From CAYFPS01 sp964345075 (GTDB lineage Bacteria; CAIWAD01): 51,740 nt of DNA. The notes beneath the pieces were generated by a model that did not search any database, was not told the DNA's origin, and was given only the letters and a program-made list of their open reading frames with translations. Each line of letters starts with the position of its first letter. Position 1 is the first letter of the stretch. Location: positions 1-51,740 of the forward strand of contig CAYFPS010000021.1 of assembly GCA_964345075.1 (NCBI GenBank), given 5' to 3'. Position numbers and translations under genes: made by a program. This document shows, one piece after another, positions 1-9,704 of this stretch.

Positions 1-300
1 TGAAGCGGACGGGCACTCCCCCGGAACCAAGTACGCCAGTGGGGCAGTTGTCGACACAGTCGGCAAATGGCCCCTGGCGAAGTGCCGATTTATCGGCACG
101 GCTACCGCTTCAGCAAGGACCGGCTTCGGCCGCCGTTGAAGCGGACGGGCACTCCCCCGGAACCAAGTACGCCAGTGGGGCAGTTGTCGACACAGTCGGC
201 AAATGGCCCCTGGCGAAGTGCCGATTTATCGGCACGGCTACCGCTTCAGCAAGGACCGGCTTCGGCCGCCGTTGAAGCGGACGGGCACTCCCCCGGAACC
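1..300. repeat. 136-bp tandem repeat, about 2.2 copies
   Basis: Copies start at 1, 137 and 273. The third is cut after about 28 bases, where unique sequence begins near 301. Each unit contains the hairpin GTGCCGAT-TT-ATCGGCAC and an inverted pair CCGCTTCA/TGAAGCGG enclosing CGGC-TTCG-GCCG, so a nested stem-loop with a TTCG loop is expected. No convincing gene lies in it; the open frames across it are by-products of the repeat. The array runs off the left edge, so the true copy number is unknown. Confidence 0.9.
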
Positions 301-302
301 AG

Positions 303-340
303 AAAACAAAAAGCCGGACCCCCCTTCGGGAGCCCGGCTT
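303..340 (-). terminator. Rho-independent terminator of hppA
   Basis: On the minus strand a stem AAGCCGG/CCGGCTT with a short GC-rich loop is followed by TTTTTGTTTT. It lies about 20 nt past the hppA stop codon and closes the long minus-strand gene chain. Confidence 0.9.
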
Positions 341-359
341 GTGCATTGGCTGCAGTACT

Positions 360-2429
<2,070 letters not shown>

Positions 2430-2490
2430 CTTGCTTCCTTCTATGCTTGGTGAATCTGTTGCGCCTGTACGCGTTGGCCCTTGGGGGCCT

Positions 2491-3075
2491 TTAGTCTTCT
2501 TTTCCTCCGGCGGCACGGTTGAAGCGATTCATGGCTTCGCGCACGCCCTTTTCCAGAAAACAGTCTGTGCCCTCTTCGGCCCGGTCCAGCATGTCGCGCA
2601 CCGCATCATGCACGGATGCCGGAATCGGAGCCAGCACAAACTGCTTCCAGGCCGAGCTGGAAACAGCCATCGGTGGCCGAAAGCCCAACCTGAGGCGGGG
2701 AATTTCCGAACCCAGCACATGCACCACATGGCTCATGCCATTGTGATTGCCGCCGCTTCCGGAAGCCCTGAACCGAAGCTCCCCCAGCGGAAGGTCCAGA
2801 TCATCAAAGATGACCAGAGCTTCGGCGGGGTCCGCCTTGTAATAGGAACAGGCCTCCTGAAGGGCCTGTCCACTAAGATTCATGAATGTGGTCGGCTTCA
2901 GCAGCAGGATATCCTGCTCTGCAAGGCGAAAGCGGGCTTCCATCCAGGAACCCCGCCCGCTGCGAAACTGAAGTCCTTGACGCTCCGCGATGCGATCCAG
3001 CAGCATGAAGCCCAGATTGTGCCAGGTATTCCGGTACCGGACACCCGGATTTCCGAGTCCACAAAGAATCCGCAT
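2491..3075 (-). CDS. pth: Peptidyl-tRNA hydrolase
   Basis: Releases tRNA from peptidyl-tRNAs that drop off ribosomes. At 194 residues it has the usual length for the family. It opens with GLGNPG (residues 6-11) and carries the catalytic-histidine motif WHNLGF near residue 19, the FDDLDLPLG segment with the catalytic aspartate, and GSGGNHNGM in place of the common GSAGGHNGL. It follows rplY by 13 nt, part of the widely conserved order prs-rplY-pth. Stop and start spacing suggests co-transcription from upstream. Confidence 0.96.
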   Translation of the reverse strand: MRILCGLGNPGVRYRNTWHNLGFMLLDRIAERQGLQFRSGRGSWMEARFRLAEQDILLLKPTTFMNLSGQALQEACSYYKADPAEALVIFDDLDLPLGELRFRASGSGGNHNGMSHVVHVLGSEIPRLRLGFRPPMAVSSSAWKQFVLAPIPASVHDAVRDMLDRAEEGTDCFLEKGVREAMNRFNRAAGGKED

Positions 3076-3088
3076 GCGCGGTGCGGGA

Positions 3089-3646
3089 TCAGGTGGTGCT
3101 TACACGCGGCTTGGTGATCTGAACCACGGCCACATGGTCGGGATTCAGCACACGAAGGCCTTCGCGCTTGATGTCCTTGACCAGCAGGTTACGACCGGCC
3201 TGCAGCTTGGTCACATCCACCTCGAAGAAGTTGGGCAGATCGGCAACCTTGCAGTCCACGGTAACGCGGTGCAGCAGACGACGAACCTGGCCACCCTGCT
3301 TGACGCCGACGGGCGAACCCTTCAGGCGGATCGGCAGCTCGGTGCGCACAACATCCTCGTCGCTGACCAGCAGCAGATCCATGTGCAGGATATCATCGGT
3401 CACGGGATGACGCTGAATGTCACGGATCAGGCCATTGACGCTGGATCCACCTTCAACTTCAAGCTCGAGAATACGGGCATGGTGGTCGATGGTCAGTCCA
3501 AGATCGTGGGCCTTGACGGCGAAGTGGCGCGTTTCCTGGCCCTTGCCATAAACAACCACAGGCACCATGGCCTGGCGGCGGGTCTCACGGGCACCGCCCT
3601 TGCCGAGCCGGTCGCGGCTGATGGCCGCAAGCTTGCTGCTCTGCAT
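3089..3646 (-). CDS. rplY: 50S ribosomal protein L25 (CTC long form)
   Basis: Binds 5S rRNA in the large subunit. The 185-residue product is the long CTC/TL5 form: an N-terminal L25 domain (about 1-92, with VPVVVYGKGQETRHF) plus a C-terminal beta domain (about 95-185, with LPIRLKGSPVGVKQGG). It lies between prs and pth in the usual order, 28 nt after prs. The family is also linked to the general stress response in some bacteria; nothing here shows that directly. Confidence 0.95.
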   Translation of the reverse strand: MQSSKLAAISRDRLGKGGARETRRQAMVPVVVYGKGQETRHFAVKAHDLGLTIDHHARILELEVEGGSSVNGLIRDIQRHPVTDDILHMDLLLVSDEDVVRTELPIRLKGSPVGVKQGGQVRRLLHRVTVDCKVADLPNFFEVDVTKLQAGRNLLVKDIKREGLRVLNPDHVAVVQITKPRVSTT

Positions 3647-3674
3647 CCTTCGTTCTCCTATCGCAATTTCTTAG

Positions 3675-4607
3675 TTAGCCGAAGAGGGTCGAAATCGACC
3701 GTTCATCGTGAATCATGCGAATCGCCTGGGCGAAAATGGGCGCAACACTCAGGATGCGCAGATTCTTCACACCAAGCTGATCGCGAAATGGAATCGTATC
3801 CGTCACAATCAGCTCCCGCAAGGGGGCCGCGTTCAGTCGTTCAATCGCCTTGCCGGAAAGCAGGGCATGGGTGCAGGCGCAAGTGACGGACTGGGCTCCC
3901 AGATCCATCGCGACCTTGACACTCTGCGTCATGGTTCCGGCCGTATCGGCCATGTCGTCCACGATGATAACATTGCGATCACGCACCTCGCCGATCACAT
4001 TCATCACCTCGGCCTCATTGGCCCGGGGACGACGCTTGTCAACAATCGCCAGATCCGCTCCCAGACGCTTGGCATAGGCCCTGGCCATTTTGACCGAACC
4101 GATATCAGGCGCCAGCACCGCCGGCTGAGCCAGCTCCAGCGACTCCAGATAGGGCAACAGAACCGCTCGACCATAAAGGTGATCGAAGGGAATGTTGAAG
4201 AAGCCCTGAATCTGTTCCGCGTGCAGATCCATTGTCAGCACGCGATCGGCACCGGAAACCGTCAACAAATCCGCCACCAGCTTGGCGGCGATGGCCACGC
4301 GGGGCTGATCCTTGCGGTCCTGCCGGGCATAGCCGAAATAGGGAATCACACAGGTGATCCTTCTGGCGCTGGCCCGCTTGGCGGCATCCAGCATCAGCAG
4401 CATCTGCATGAGCGTGTCCGAAGGCGGCACGGTCGATTGCACGAGAAAGACATCCTTGCCGCGGATGTTCTCGCGGAATTTCACGTAAAGCTCGCCGTCC
4501 GAAAAGCGACCCAGTTCCACTTCACCCAGTGGCACATGAAGGGCTTCCGCGATTTCGGAAGCAAGATCCTTCGACATGTCACCGGCAAAGATGCGGAGGT
4601 TGTCCAT
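3675..4607 (-). CDS. prs: Ribose-phosphate pyrophosphokinase
   Basis: Makes phosphoribosyl pyrophosphate from ribose 5-phosphate and ATP for nucleotide, histidine and NAD synthesis. The 310-residue product is of normal length. It has FSDGELYVKF near the N-terminus, the ATP-loop segment YFGYARQDRK, the DLHAEQIQGFF segment, and the PRPP-binding motif VIIVDDMADTAGT. It is preceded by a 126-nt spacer with several strong hairpins (see 4608-4733), unlike most junctions in this chain. Confidence 0.97.
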   Translation of the reverse strand: MDNLRIFAGDMSKDLASEIAEALHVPLGEVELGRFSDGELYVKFRENIRGKDVFLVQSTVPPSDTLMQMLLMLDAAKRASARRITCVIPYFGYARQDRKDQPRVAIAAKLVADLLTVSGADRVLTMDLHAEQIQGFFNIPFDHLYGRAVLLPYLESLELAQPAVLAPDIGSVKMARAYAKRLGADLAIVDKRRPRANEAEVMNVIGEVRDRNVIIVDDMADTAGTMTQSVKVAMDLGAQSVTCACTHALLSGKAIERLNAAPLRELIVTDTIPFRDQLGVKNLRILSVAPIFAQAIRMIHDERSISTLFG

Positions 4608-4733
4608 TCCTGACTCACCTGAAATGGATGAGGCCCAAAGGGGCCATGTATCTCCAACAGGGGCACCATGCCCCGCTGATCATTGCTGGGTGCTGGCGGC
4701 CGGGCCGCCATGAGTCGCGTTCCCGCGTTGCGG
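4608..4733 (-). promoter_or_regulatory. Structured ispE-prs spacer / possible prs leader
   Basis: These 126 nt contain three compact perfect hairpins: GGCCC-4-GGGCC (4632-4645), GGGGCA-3-TGCCCC (4660-4674) and GGCGGC-3-GCCGCC (4695-4709). A weaker CGCG pair lies near 4716-4727. There is no T-run, so they are not classic terminators, and I could not fold a tRNA. They could be an RNA-processing or leader structure that sets prs expression within the operon. Confidence 0.45.
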
Positions 4734-5630
4734 TCAGGGAATCCAGGCCTGCCGGCGCGGCTGACAGATGAAGCTTTTGCCTTCCTTCTGTGGCAGTGTG
4801 GCGGCGGCTTGCCGGGCTGATTGAACGCTGTCAAAGAGACCGAACAGGGTCGAGCCTGAACCCGACATGGCGGCGTAACTGGCGCCTGCATTCAGCATCC
4901 GCGCCTTCAAATCGGCCAGCTCAGTATGCCAGCCAAAGACCGCCTGTTCGAAGTCGTTTTCCGGCCATTGGGCTCTCGCCAAGGGCTTCCCAACGAATTC
5001 CCGGAAACCCCGAAAAGTAGCGTACGAAGCTTTCTGAGTCAAGATACGGGACAATTCAGCGTAAGCAGGACCGGTCGGAACATGTATGCCCGGCCAGTGA
5101 ATCAGAATGCTGTCCGCAAAAAAGGGCTCAAGCGGAACCAGCACTTCACCCCGTCCGCTGACATGGGCCCAGCCCTGCAGGAGAAAAAAGGGCAGATCAC
5201 TGCCCAGCTCAAGGGCAATGCTTGAAAGCCTCTCTGCTGGAAGTGCGGGTGAAAAAAGTCGGTTAAGCAGCATCAGACAGCTGGCGGCGTCGCTGGAACC
5301 ACCGCCCATCCCGGCGCCAGCAGGAATCTGCTTCTCCAGATGAATCGATAAGGGCTGAGTGGCGGATGGAAGCCCCAGCAGCCTTGCTTCACGCCGCCAG
5401 GTATTCCGCGCCTTCAGAACCAGATTGCTGCCGTCCTGCGGCAGCTCGGGATCGCTGCAGCTGAAGCTGTCCTGGTTGGAAAGCTCAATTTCCAGCCTGT
5501 CTTCCAGATCCAGCGGAATGAAGACGCTTTCCAGATTGTGAAAGCCGTCGGGCCGCTTGCCCAGAATCTTCAGGCCCAGATTGATCTTGGCCGGGGCAGG
5601 GCCGGAAATCCGCTCCGCGTCCTGCGGCAC
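4734..5630 (-). CDS. ispE: 4-diphosphocytidyl-2-C-methyl-D-erythritol kinase
   Basis: GHMP kinase that phosphorylates CDP-ME in the non-mevalonate (MEP) isoprenoid pathway. The product is 298 residues. It shows APAKINLGLKILGKRPDGFH at the N-terminus with the conserved substrate-binding K and N, the ATP-binding loop PAGAGMGGGSSDAA near residue 100, and the C-terminal MSGSGSTLFGLF motif. It starts 2 nt after the end of the BY-kinase gene and so is probably co-transcribed. It precedes prs, the common bacterial order. Confidence 0.96.
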   Translation of the reverse strand: MPQDAERISGPAPAKINLGLKILGKRPDGFHNLESVFIPLDLEDRLEIELSNQDSFSCSDPELPQDGSNLVLKARNTWRREARLLGLPSATQPLSIHLEKQIPAGAGMGGGSSDAASCLMLLNRLFSPALPAERLSSIALELGSDLPFFLLQGWAHVSGRGEVLVPLEPFFADSILIHWPGIHVPTGPAYAELSRILTQKASYATFRGFREFVGKPLARAQWPENDFEQAVFGWHTELADLKARMLNAGASYAAMSGSGSTLFGLFDSVQSARQAAATLPQKEGKSFICQPRRQAWIP

Positions 5631-5632
5631 GA

Positions 5633-7957
5633 TCAGGCCTCGACCGGACGGGAACGACGGCCGCGCTTCTTCACCTTTTCCGGCCGGCTGCGCTTGCGCC
5701 CGTCACCGTAGTAGTAGTAGCGGTTGTAGTAGTGGTAGTAGTAATAGTAGCTGCCGTAAACGCGCTTCATGTCGTAGTCGTTCAAAACGGCACCCATCAG
5801 CCAGCCGTCGCTCTGCTCGATGCGGCCCAGCGCCTCGCCAACTTCGCGCTTGTGACTGGAATTGCTTCGGACCACCAGCAGGACGCCATCCACCAGGCGC
5901 GAAAGCACGGTGGGATCGGTAACCGGCACAATCGGCGGGCTGTCCACAATCACAAAGTCGTAGGCGCGGCGAGCCCATTCCAGTAGCTCGTGCATGGCGC
6001 TGGAAGAGAGCAGCTCCGAAGGATTGGCCGGAATCGGCCCTGCACTCAGCACAAAGAGATTGTCGATGTCGGTCTCTGAAATGGCCGTTTCAGCCTTGAC
6101 GCTGCCCGCCAGCACGCCGGAAAGCCCAACCGTGCGCTCGATGTTGAAATTCTTGTGTGCCGTGGGGCGGCGCATGTCGGAATCGATCACCAGCACACGG
6201 CGGTTGGTCTGGGCCAGGGTCACAGCCAGGTTCGCGCTGGTCAGGCTCTTGCCTTCCTGCGTGGTGCTGGATGTAATCATGATCGCCGGACTTCGGCCTT
6301 CCTGCCTGTCGCCAGCCTGCTCCAGCTTCATCAGCGCCGTCGTGCGCAAACTGCGATAGGCTTCGCTGATGGGTGATTTTGGACTGAAGTGCGTGATCAG
6401 TTTACGCCGGATCTTCTGCGCATCTTCTTCACTGAATTTGTCACTGTGCTGATCCAGTGCCCGCTCCAGTTTGCGCACATTGATCGCCGGCACCTGGCCC
6501 ATCAAATCCAGACCAAGGCCCTTGATGTCTTCAGGCGTGACCAGCCGGCTGTCCATCAGGTGATACAAAAAGCTGACGCCCGTACCCAGCAGCAGGCCGA
6601 CCAGCAGCGCCACCACAAGGTTGAGCTTCTTGTTGGGGCGAACAGGAATTTCAGGCACTTCCGCTTCGTCCAGCAGGCGCACATTGCCGATCATGCCGGC
6701 GGCCACGGCCTGATTCTCCTGATACTTTTCCTTCAGCAGCAGGTAGAGCTTCTCGTTGATCTCGACCTCGCGCGTGTAGCGCACATATTCGAGGCTGGCT
6801 TCGGGCAGTTGGCTAAGGCGTGCCTCGAATTCCTGCACGATGACCGTCTGCGCGTCGCGGGCGGCCTGCAGGGCGCGGTTCTCGACTTCCAGATCGATAA
6901 TGCGCTCGAAGATCTGCTGCATGGTGCCAAGGGGATCGGCGCTCTTCATCTCGCTTGCCGAAAGGCGCTGTGTCTCTTCCTTGAGGGCGTCCTTGACCGT
7001 GCGCAGTTCGTCTTCCAGGCGGCGCACGTAATTTTCCCAGCCCGCTTCCGCCCGGGCACGGATGTTGGCGATCTGCGTCTGCTTTTCGGCAATCTGCAGG
7101 CTAAGCTGGGTGATGGTTCCCGTACTCAGGTTCTCCACATCGCTGACCAGACTGCTCTGGCCCTGTGAATACTGGCGCTGCAGGTTATCCAGCGAAACCT
7201 GGTTGGCCTGCAGTTCCAGTTTGATGCGGTTGAGCTCGGCCTGGGCCTGCGCGCTCTGGCCCACGATGGTGGCCGTTTCCACGTCCAGCGCGGAAAGCTT
7301 GCTGCCTTCTTTGAAGCTGGTCAGCTGGCTTTCGGCGTTCTGCAACTTGGCCGTGACCTGATCCAGCTGATCTTTCAGGAAGTCGGTCAGCTCGGTAAAC
7401 TCGGCCCGGCTCAGCTCCTGATTCTGGCGATAGAAATTGCTGGCAACGCTGTTGGCCAGCCAGGCGGCTTCAAATCCTGAAGGGGCTTCCACCGCAATCG
7501 AGATCACATTGGAATTCTGCACCTGCTTGACATTCAGGTGCTTGAGCAGCCAGTCGATGGCCTGCTCTTCACTGAAGGAACGGGGCGCGTCGGGAAAACC
7601 CAACAGCGCCATGCGATCAGCATAGGTGCTGCCCATGGATTCGGAGACAACGCTGCGGGCCAGACGGCGGCTGCTTAGAATCTGCAGCTGATCGGCCACG
7701 CTGAAGGCAGGTGTCGAATTGATGTTTTCCAGCAGAATGCCGGCGTCCCAGGGACTGTTGCTGACCACCATGGCCGTGGATGTGGCGCGGTAGATGTAGG
7801 TCATGCGGCTGTTGAGCCACAGGGCCGCCACCACGGCGACAATCACACTGGCAATGATGAACCAGCGTCCGGCAAAAAGAATGCGGTAGAGATCCCCCAG
7901 TGAAAGCTCGCCGCCATCCTCCACGGACTGAAAACCGTGCTCGTGTTTGCTGGGCAT
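5633..7957 (-). CDS. Exopolysaccharide chain-length protein fused to BY-kinase (Wzc-like)
   Basis: Inner-membrane Wzz/Wzc-type protein controlling polymerisation and export of a surface polysaccharide. Order: TM helix at about 25-45, Wzz domain, a long Gln/Glu-rich coiled coil in the periplasm (about 170-430), second TM helix (KLNLVVALLVGLLLGTGVSF), then a cytoplasmic tyrosine kinase. The kinase has Walker A TSSTTQEGKSLTSANLA, Walker A' VLVIDSDMRRPTAH and Walker B YDFVIVDSPP. The C-terminus carries a dense tyrosine cluster (11 or more Tyr in about 20 residues) for autophosphorylation, then a basic tail. The ATG at 7957 overlaps the upstream stop (TGATG) and has an AAAGGAG ribosome site; an in-frame codon at 7978 is less likely. 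Glycosyltransferase partners are not in the window. Confidence 0.93.
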   Translation of the reverse strand: MPSKHEHGFQSVEDGGELSLGDLYRILFAGRWFIIASVIVAVVAALWLNSRMTYIYRATSTAMVVSNSPWDAGILLENINSTPAFSVADQLQILSSRRLARSVVSESMGSTYADRMALLGFPDAPRSFSEEQAIDWLLKHLNVKQVQNSNVISIAVEAPSGFEAAWLANSVASNFYRQNQELSRAEFTELTDFLKDQLDQVTAKLQNAESQLTSFKEGSKLSALDVETATIVGQSAQAQAELNRIKLELQANQVSLDNLQRQYSQGQSSLVSDVENLSTGTITQLSLQIAEKQTQIANIRARAEAGWENYVRRLEDELRTVKDALKEETQRLSASEMKSADPLGTMQQIFERIIDLEVENRALQAARDAQTVIVQEFEARLSQLPEASLEYVRYTREVEINEKLYLLLKEKYQENQAVAAGMIGNVRLLDEAEVPEIPVRPNKKLNLVVALLVGLLLGTGVSFLYHLMDSRLVTPEDIKGLGLDLMGQVPAINVRKLERALDQHSDKFSEEDAQKIRRKLITHFSPKSPISEAYRSLRTTALMKLEQAGDRQEGRSPAIMITSSTTQEGKSLTSANLAVTLAQTNRRVLVIDSDMRRPTAHKNFNIERTVGLSGVLAGSVKAETAISETDIDNLFVLSAGPIPANPSELLSSSAMHELLEWARRAYDFVIVDSPPIVPVTDPTVLSRLVDGVLLVVRSNSSHKREVGEALGRIEQSDGWLMGAVLNDYDMKRVYGSYYYYYHYYNRYYYYGDGRKRSRPEKVKKRGRRSRPVEA

Positions 7958-9054
7958 CAGGCCCTCTCCTTTTTCCATTCCAGAAGGCTGTGAAAATTCA
8001 GTTTCAGTGCCGGCAGTGCCGCAAGACCAAGCAGGGTCAGGACCAGCCAGGTCAGCAGGTGATTGCCCAAAGCGAAGCTTTGCGCCCGTGCCCCATCATC
8101 GCCCATCAATTGAAGGGCCAGCAGGGTGAAGTATTGCACGGTGCCAAGCGCGCCCGGAGCCGCCGGTATCATGTAGCCCATGCTGACAAAGACAAGCAAC
8201 ATCACCACCGCGGCAAAGGGTGCCAGGGAGAGGGCGGGAAGTGTGGCTGCTGTGAATCCGAAAGTTGCCAGCATGAAGGCAAGGGAACCAAGGTAGCAAG
8301 AGTACAGGATAGCCGTTTGCAGCAAGAGCAGCAGGGCTTCCCAGGGACTGGCCAGAATGGACAGGCCATCGGCAAAGGTATCGGCCATGCGATGCAGGCG
8401 GGCAGCAGGCCCAGCTGGCAGGAACCTGAGCAGCAGCTTTTCAAGGGCAAGCAGCAGCCGCTCGCGAAAGAGGACGAGGCCCAGCAGCATCAGGCAGGCA
8501 ATGCTCACTCCCAGACCGAGCGTGGGCAACAGACCCGCAAAACCCGCGATAACACTCTCGCCATCCGCGCCGCCAGCCAAAGGCGGGCCCAGCAGCAGAA
8601 GCAGAAGCAGCATCACGGCAGCGCCCAGCATGTCCAGAAAGCGTTCGAGTACGATCGATGCCAGACTGGAGCTCAGATCCACCTGTCCTCGGGCCTTGAG
8701 CGCCATGCCGCGCAGGACTTCGCCCAGTCGCATGGGCAGAAGGTTGTTGGCCATGTAGCCCAGATTCGTCAAGTGAAAAAAGAGCGGGACAGGCAGTCGC
8801 TTGACCGGGGCGACAATCACGCGCCAGCGCCAGGCGCGTATCACAAGCGAAAGAATCAGGCAGGCAAGTGCACCCGTAAAGGGCAGCCACTTCATCTCAA
8901 GCATGATTCGCCCCACGCCCGGCCAGTCCACGCGGCTGGTAAAAAAGGCAGCAATCAGCCCCTCGTCAAACAGGCGCGCCGGAGCCGGTGAGAACAGAAA
9001 GAGATAGATGAAAAGGCTTGAAAAGGCGATGGACAGAACCGTGCCACGCTTCAT
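7957..9054 (-). CDS. Flippase-like integral membrane protein (LPG-synthase TM / YbhN family)
   Basis: A 365-residue multi-spanning inner-membrane protein of the lysylphosphatidylglycerol-synthase transmembrane-domain family (TIGR00374-like). Family hallmarks seen: RAWRWRVIV near residue 70, the GYMANNLLPMRLGEVLRG motif, and SIVLERFLDMLG. The precise substrate is unknown; relatives act in lipid or glycolipid handling. Four bases overlap the LolA-like gene upstream, and the stop overlaps the BY-kinase start, so the three are almost certainly translated as a unit concerned with the envelope. Confidence 0.85.
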   Translation of the reverse strand: MKRGTVLSIAFSSLFIYLFLFSPAPARLFDEGLIAAFFTSRVDWPGVGRIMLEMKWLPFTGALACLILSLVIRAWRWRVIVAPVKRLPVPLFFHLTNLGYMANNLLPMRLGEVLRGMALKARGQVDLSSSLASIVLERFLDMLGAAVMLLLLLLLGPPLAGGADGESVIAGFAGLLPTLGLGVSIACLMLLGLVLFRERLLLALEKLLLRFLPAGPAARLHRMADTFADGLSILASPWEALLLLLQTAILYSCYLGSLAFMLATFGFTAATLPALSLAPFAAVVMLLVFVSMGYMIPAAPGALGTVQYFTLLALQLMGDDGARAQSFALGNHLLTWLVLTLLGLAALPALKLNFHSLLEWKKERA

Positions 9055-9704
9055 GGACGCTGCTCCGGCTGCCTTAAGTCAATCAGTTCCATGCCCTCAG
9101 GTAATACAAAGTCAAAGGCATGCTGCAGGAGCGGGTCGTCTTTAAGCAAGGCCTGCCGCGTGATCACGCGGTATTCATTCAGGTTGAGGCCCAGATCGAT
9201 AAAGCTGAGGCTAAGGGGCAGCCAGTGTTTGTCGTGCTTCTCGACCAGCAGCTGCACGTCGCTCATGAACTCGCTGTCGCTGCGTGATACAAGGTCCAGC
9301 CTGGCCAGCTTTTTCTCCAGATAGGCCAGCTCGCCCGGCTCGAAGCGCGAATCAAGATCCAGAAAGAACTGCTGCGGCAGGATCACATCTTCGCTGGCCC
9401 CGGGGCTTTCCTGCAAGACCTGAAAGCCGCCCAGATCCCAACGCCACAAACTGATACCGTCACTCAGGATGCGACTGGCACCGGCTTCAATTGAAAAGCG
9501 GCCATCCGGGCCTGTAATCAAGGTTCCTGCCTGCACCGTTGTATCACCGGCCATGGTCCAGACAAAACGATGTTCAAACTCAATTTTCCAGGCTGGTGTA
9601 TCACGGGCCTGGTCAGCCAGATCACGAAAGATCGACTTGGCGGAATCGGCTGCCAGCGCGGAGAGCGAGAGGCAGGCCACGAGCAGGACTCTCAGGATTC
9701 CCAT
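9051..9704 (-). CDS. lolA: LolA-like outer-membrane lipoprotein carrier
   Basis: Periplasmic carrier expected to move lipoproteins from the inner to the outer membrane. The 217-residue product has a signal peptide (residues 1-18, cleavage near ALA-AD). A LolA-type beta sheet follows, with an aromatic-rich strand FEHRFVW and the recurring pattern 'GTLITGPDGRF...DGISLWRWD'. Its position directly after ftsK is common for this family. It overlaps ftsK by 13 nt and the flippase-like gene by 4. Sequence divergence leaves a LolA-fold protein of slightly different function possible. Confidence 0.82.
   Translation of the reverse strand: MGILRVLLVACLSLSALAADSAKSIFRDLADQARDTPAWKIEFEHRFVWTMAGDTTVQAGTLITGPDGRFSIEAGASRILSDGISLWRWDLGGFQVLQESPGASEDVILPQQFFLDLDSRFEPGELAYLEKKLARLDLVSRSDSEFMSDVQLLVEKHDKHWLPLSLSFIDLGLNLNEYRVITRQALLKDDPLLQHAFDFVLPEGMELIDLRQPEQRP

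Noticed and set aside
4608..4733. tRNA gene between ispE and prs
   Set aside because: No T-loop GTTCRA signature or cloverleaf could be folded on either strand.
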